Source: an uncultured Sulfurovum sp.
Lineage (GTDB): Bacteria; Campylobacterota; Campylobacteria; Campylobacterales; Sulfurovaceae
Length of the DNA: 9,905 nt
Direction of reading: 5' to 3'
Assembly (NCBI GenBank): GCA_947311605.1
Contig: CAMZLC010000044.1
Span: 1-9,905, forward strand
A model generated the notes under the pieces. It saw only the letters and a program-made list of their open reading frames with translations. It did no database searches and was not told where the DNA came from. Each line of letters starts with the position of its first letter. Within the stretch, counting starts at the first letter, position 1. Positions 7,299 through 9,905 of this stretch are shown piece after piece. The position numbers were made by a program, and so were the translations under genes.

Positions 7299-7637
7299 AT
7301 GAAAAAAATCGTAGAATACTTCAAAGAAAAACAGCTCCTTTTCAAGAGTCTCGTACCGATCTCCCCCAAAGCACTAGGCAGCAGAAAGAAGATAGAGATC
7401 TATCTGGGAGTAGATCCGTCACACTACTACCATCTTGTACTTTTTGTTGAAAAAAAAAGTAGAATATTGAGAAAAGAGGCAGGTGACTTGATGGGGTTTC
7501 ATACCAAGACAGAAGTATGGATGGATACCAAGATCAAAAAAAAGCATATCTTGATCAAGGCGCCACTGTGCAGCAAAGCAAAAAAATATATGGAGGAGAA
7601 TGGATGGAGGGTGTATGAGGTAGGGGAGGGGGCATAA
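7299..7637 (+). CDS. Unrecognised basic 112-aa protein with predicted leaderless mRNA
   Basis: I do not recognise a named family. The protein is lysine-rich, has no signal peptide or membrane helix, and probably folds as a small alpha/beta domain: a helix at the N-terminus, strands around KIEIYLGVD (31-39) and YYHLVLFVEKKS, a helix in the middle, a strand at HILIKAPL and a helix SKAKKYMEENGW before the end. The SRILRKEAGDL and PLCSKAKKYMEENGW segments look conserved in type. There is no Shine-Dalgarno sequence, and a TATAAT ends 5 nt before the ATG. The gene is richer in A runs than its neighbours (runs of 7, 9, 8 and 7). It ends 17 nt from the stop of the convergent DUF465 gene. A later ATG in frame (MGFH) would lose half the protein. 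Confidence 0.8.
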   Translation: MKKIVEYFKEKQLLFKSLVPISPKALGSRKKIEIYLGVDPSHYYHLVLFVEKKSRILRKEAGDLMGFHTKTEVWMDTKIKKKHILIKAPLCSKAKKYMEENGWRVYEVGEGA

Positions 7638-7643
7638 TGCCCC
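7629..7643 (+). terminator. Compact GC hairpin with a stop codon in its loop (possible terminator)
   Basis: GGGGCA (7629-7634) and TGCCCC (7638-7643) form six perfect pairs, and the 3-nt loop is the TAA stop of the 112-residue gene. It sits between two convergent genes, where a terminator would be expected. No T-run follows on either strand, so it is not a standard intrinsic terminator. Confidence 0.35.
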
Positions 7644-7654
7644 GGCAGGAGGAC

Positions 7655-7882
7655 TTAGCTCTCTTTACTCTTACGGTACTCAAGGATCATCTTGAGCGCC
7701 TCGTCCTTGAGAAGCAGCTTCTCTTTTTTAATGGTTTCTAACTCCATGTCGCTGAGGTGCAGTCTGCCCTCATCTGTATCAGTGGCCTTTTGGTCAAGCT
7801 CATTGTGTTTTTCGAAGATCTTTGCAAAATGCGCATTTTGCATTTTCAGGTCATGTATTTCGTCTCTGTATTCTGCCAACAT
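7655..7882 (-). CDS. DUF465 / YdcH-family small helical protein
   Basis: A 75-residue protein that matches the DUF465 (YdcH) pattern: EYRDEIHDLK, then NAHFAKIFEKHNELDQ (16-31), then a charged second helix LETIKKEKLLLKDEALKMIL. Members are two-helix hairpins of unknown function found in many Proteobacteria. The ATG at 7882 has an AGGAG (complement of 7889-7893) 6 nt upstream and a TATAAT promoter of its own. It lies 56 nt downstream of argJ on the same strand and could also be reached by read-through, as no terminator is seen between them. A perfect 20-bp palindrome falls inside the codons of the QNAHFA segment. Confidence 0.9.
   Translation of the reverse strand: MLAEYRDEIHDLKMQNAHFAKIFEKHNELDQKATDTDEGRLHLSDMELETIKKEKLLLKDEALKMILEYRKSKES
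7823..7842. repeat. Perfect 20-bp palindrome inside the DUF465 gene
   Basis: The half-site TGCAAAATGC is followed at once by its exact reverse complement GCATTTTGCA, with no spacer. A tandem GCATTTT GCATTTT (7833-7846) overlaps it. It encodes part of the conserved QNAHFA segment, so the protein sequence explains some but not necessarily all of the symmetry. Confidence 0.9.
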
Positions 7883-7914
7883 AGGTTTCTCCTGTCTGTT
7901 TTTAATCGTGCATT

Positions 7915-7942
7915 ATTATAGCTTTTTTGCGGTTAAGGTCAG
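7915..7942 (-). promoter_or_regulatory. Promoter for the DUF465 gene
   Basis: On the minus strand, TATAAT (complement of 7915-7920) is preceded after 16 nt by CTGACC (complement of 7937-7942), a fair -35. Transcription should start near 7908, giving a leader of about 25 nt that holds the AGGAG site. The -35 overlaps the argJ stop codon at 7939-7941. Confidence 0.6.
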
Positions 7943-9129
7943 GTTCTGTATTCGGCATTGATCTTCACATAGTCATAGCTCAAGTCGCAGCCATAGGAGG
8001 TGTAGACACCCTCACCAAGACCCAGATCACAGGTGACAGTAAAGTGATCTTGTTTCATGATCTCAAATGCCTGTGCTTCTCTCGCTTTATCCAACTCTCT
8101 CTGTGCTGGAGCATAGATTAGGAGATCATCATAGTAGATGCGCAGCTTCTCCTCGTCGCAGACTGCGCCGCTTGCACCTATGGTAGAAGCGATACGTCCC
8201 CAGTTGGGATCTTCGCCAAAGAGAGCGGTTTTGACCAGAAGAGAATTGCTCAGTGCGGTACTGATCTTTTGGGCATCTGCATCGCTTGCCGCCCCTGTGA
8301 CCTCAAAGGCTACAAGTTTACTGGCACCTTCGCCATCTTTGAGAATCATCATCGCCAGCGTAAACATGACTTTGTTGAGTGCCTCGGAAAAGGCCTCTTT
8401 GTGATAGATGCCACTCTGCTTATTGGAGAGAAGCATGACGGTGTCGTTGGTAGAGGTGTCACCATCCACAGAGATACGGTTGAATGATGCCTCTGCACCC
8501 AATGCAAGCAGGCCGCTCATATCCTCTTTGGGAATTGCTGCATCTGTGATGATGAAGCAGAGCATGGTCGCCATGGCGGGGTTGATCATGCCTGCACCCT
8601 TGCAGATGGCTGCCAGTCTGAAGCTGCTACCATCCTCCAGTGTGACCTTGAGAGCAGACTCTTTTTTGAATTGATCAGTGGTCATGATCGCTCTGGCGGT
8701 TTGATCGGAATCAGAGGCATCAAAATCCAGTTTTTCAAAGGCTGTTACGATCTGCTCCACAGGAAGACGGTAGCCAATGACACCGGTGGAAGACATGACG
8801 GGGTGTTGTACTGAAAGCCTGGTAGCAAGGTGTGAGAAAAGGGTATCGATATCCTGGATACCCTTTTCTCCGGTCATGGCATTGGCATTTTTGGCATTCA
8901 TCAAGACAAAGTCTGTCTGAAAGTCTTTGGGGTAGCGCTGAAAGTGCTTGATGGGCGCGGCCTGAAACCGATTGCGCGTAAAAACAGCTGCGATATCGCA
9001 AGGCACCTCACTGCGGATAAAGGCCACATCCCCTTGGGAGGCATCGGGTCGCATACCGACATTGACAGCACCGCAATAAAATCCAGGGACATTCTCCAGC
9101 CCCTTCTCCAGTGAGGTGATGTTATACAT
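7939..9129 (-). CDS. argJ: Glutamate N-acetyltransferase / ornithine acetyltransferase
   Basis: ArgJ moves the acetyl group from N-acetylornithine to glutamate, closing the acetyl cycle of arginine synthesis in the cytoplasm; some members also use acetyl-CoA. The 396 residues include PGFYCGAVNVGMR (15-27), STGVIGYRLP (114-123), the self-cleavage site KGAGMINPAMATML (177-190) with T188 as the new N-terminal nucleophile, DGDTSTNDT (222-230) and GEDPNWGR (305-312). An upstream ATG at 9153 exists, but I choose 9129 because AAGGAG (complement of 9137-9142) lies 7 nt before it and because MYNITSLEKG fits the family start. This start overlaps the end of the channel-type gene by 8 nt, so translation is likely coupled. 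A 14-bp inverted repeat lies inside codons 87-99. Whether it is mono- or bifunctional cannot be told. Confidence 0.95.
   Translation of the reverse strand: MYNITSLEKGLENVPGFYCGAVNVGMRPDASQGDVAFIRSEVPCDIAAVFTRNRFQAAPIKHFQRYPKDFQTDFVLMNAKNANAMTGEKGIQDIDTLFSHLATRLSVQHPVMSSTGVIGYRLPVEQIVTAFEKLDFDASDSDQTARAIMTTDQFKKESALKVTLEDGSSFRLAAICKGAGMINPAMATMLCFIITDAAIPKEDMSGLLALGAEASFNRISVDGDTSTNDTVMLLSNKQSGIYHKEAFSEALNKVMFTLAMMILKDGEGASKLVAFEVTGAASDADAQKISTALSNSLLVKTALFGEDPNWGRIASTIGASGAVCDEEKLRIYYDDLLIYAPAQRELDKAREAQAFEIMKQDHFTVTCDLGLGEGVYTSYGCDLSYDYVKINAEYRT
8834..8870. repeat. Perfect 14-bp inverted repeat, 9-nt loop, inside argJ
   Basis: GAGAAAAGGGTATC (8834-8847) and its exact reverse complement (8857-8870) flank a 9-nt spacer. 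In the argJ message this would form a stable hairpin over codons 87-99, in a family region that I expect to vary. No T-run follows the hairpin on either strand, so it is not a typical terminator. Confidence 0.92.
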
Positions 9130-9905
9130 AGCCAAGCTCCTTGGGTTTTTCATGCATCTTGATAATAGCTTTGGCTTTGCGTATGCCTTCGCTGGTGCCG
9201 ATGATGATCAGTTTGCTTTTGGGCATGATGATGGTGTCGCCTTTGGGCATGGGGATAAACTGTCCCTCTTTGGGGGTGATGCCGATAATGGTCACATTGG
9301 CTGTGGTACGCAGTTTGGTATCCTTGAGCTTTTTGAGCACGAGCCAGCTAACCTTGGAAACCTTGACCTCCTCCATGTCCAGTGGTGTGTCACTGCGATA
9401 GAGGAACTCTTCGAGCATGTTTTCCATCTCTGGACGGATGGCGATGGCATTGATCCGTTTTGCCATGAGGTTGGTGGCAGTGACGGCACTGTCGGCCCCG
9501 AGTTTGGAGAGCTTTTGGGCATCCTCGTTATTCTTGGCATTGGAGATGATGAGGTATGCGTGCCTGCCTATCTCCTGCTCGTAGAGCCTTGCGGAGGCAA
9601 CGACGGCGATGTTGTCGGCCACATTGTCCGCCAGCGTGATGACACCCTTGGCAGAGGAGAGATAGGATTTGAGAATGCCCTCTTCTGTATGGGGTTCTGC
9701 CGAAACAAAATAGGGATAGCGGTATTGTTTGGCGATCTCTTCCATATCTTCTCTGGGATCTACCACCACAAAGGGAATATGGTTGGCTCTGAGCTGCTTG
9801 GTGACCTGGGCGGTAAATTCATTGTGGTAGCAGACAACAAAGTGTTTTTTCAGTCTGGCGATCTCGTAGAGCATTCTTCTCTCCTTGGCAGTTTTTTGGA
9901 ATTCA
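9122..9905 (-). CDS. Potassium-channel regulatory (RCK/TrkA) protein, partial at the window edge
   Basis: The frame stays open to the right edge, so this is probably the cytoplasmic part of a larger channel protein; the last upstream codons read EFQKTAKERR, as expected for a linker after a membrane helix. Numbered from the ATG at 9874, an RCK_N (TrkA-N) domain spans about 10-130, with LKSYLSSAKGVITLADNVAD style helices and NAKNNEDAQKLSKLGAD. An RCK_C domain spans about 167-237, with TIIGITPKEGQFIPMPKGD. The ligand-binding loop usually reads GxGxxG but here reads CYHNEFTAQ, while the acidic end of strand 2 (VVVDPRED) is kept. The ATG at 9874 has AAGGAG (complement of 9881-9886) 6 nt upstream, so a free 250-residue RCK protein could also start there. 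Its stop overlaps argJ. The pore, if present, lies outside the window. Confidence 0.8.
   Translation of the reverse strand, partial: EFQKTAKERRMLYEIARLKKHFVVCYHNEFTAQVTKQLRANHIPFVVVDPREDMEEIAKQYRYPYFVSAEPHTEEGILKSYLSSAKGVITLADNVADNIAVVASARLYEQEIGRHAYLIISNAKNNEDAQKLSKLGADSAVTATNLMAKRINAIAIRPEMENMLEEFLYRSDTPLDMEEVKVSKVSWLVLKKLKDTKLRTTANVTIIGITPKEGQFIPMPKGDTIIMPKSKLIIIGTSEGIRKAKAIIKMHEKPKELGYV
9137..9142 (-). promoter_or_regulatory. Ribosome binding site deciding the argJ start
   Basis: AAGGAG on the minus strand lies 7 nt before the ATG at 9129 and inside the end of the channel-type gene. The alternative ATG at 9153 lacks a comparable site. Confidence 0.8.
9881..9886 (-). promoter_or_regulatory. 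Strong ribosome binding site before the in-frame ATG at 9874
   Basis: AAGGAG on the minus strand lies 6 nt before ATG 9874, while the reading frame upstream is open. It is either the true start site of a soluble RCK protein or an internal start in a longer channel gene. The same bases encode Lys-Glu in the linker KERR, so chance is possible. Confidence 0.5.

Noticed and set aside
9130..9153. argJ start at ATG 9153
   Set aside because: It has a weaker ribosome binding site and would add eight residues (MKNPRSLA) not needed by the family. The site at 9137-9142 points to 9129.
9899..9904. GAATTC at the right edge and GGCGCC at the left edge as cloning junctions
   Set aside because: Reading frames run through both edges without disturbance, so chance restriction sites are the simplest explanation.

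Overview
The window looks like ordinary chromosome from a member of the Campylobacterota, most likely a Sulfurovum- or Sulfurimonas-like lineage. This is inferred from protein style (AHGKSTT-type MurC, MutS2 with a GVNAGGKT Walker A, a DapC-type aminotransferase), from gene order, and from promoters with a clear TATAAT -10 box but poor -35 boxes. From memory, Helicobacter pylori also keeps an aminotransferase, murC and mutS2 as near neighbours. G+C is roughly half by eye. No rRNA, tRNA, CRISPR array, insertion sequence or prophage was seen.

Left part, + strand (1-5767): a tightly packed run with the 3' end of a dacB-like D-Ala-D-Ala carboxypeptidase, a succinyldiaminopimelate aminotransferase (dapC), an unrecognised acidic 197-residue protein, murC, and mutS2. 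Gaps are 7 nt, a 4-nt overlap, 46 nt and 9 nt, so the run is probably one transcription unit. DapC supplies meso-diaminopimelate, MurC adds the first stem-peptide residue and DacB trims finished peptides, so the unit is mainly about peptidoglycan. MutS2 is the passenger, and its Smr domain has lost the usual LDLR motif.

Middle part, + strand (5768-7643): a new promoter starts a two-gene unit of a single-span membrane protein with a YfgM-like layout and an Xer-type tyrosine recombinase with all catalytic residues. A third promoter follows, whose -10 box ends only 5 nt before the ATG of an unrecognised lysine-rich 112-residue protein. That mRNA is predicted to be leaderless.

Right part, - strand (7655-9905): reading leftward from the right edge, an RCK/TrkA-type potassium-channel regulatory region whose frame is open to the edge, then argJ overlapping it by 8 nt, then a small DUF465/YdcH-family gene with its own promoter. 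This block converges on the 112-residue gene with only 17 nt between stop codons.

The main unexplained signals are a perfect 14-bp inverted repeat inside argJ, a perfect 20-bp palindrome inside the DUF465 gene, the leaderless promoter, the altered MutS2 Smr domain, and a strong in-frame ribosome binding site in the channel gene that could start a free RCK protein. I found no clearly new multi-gene system such as a defence island or biosynthetic cluster.
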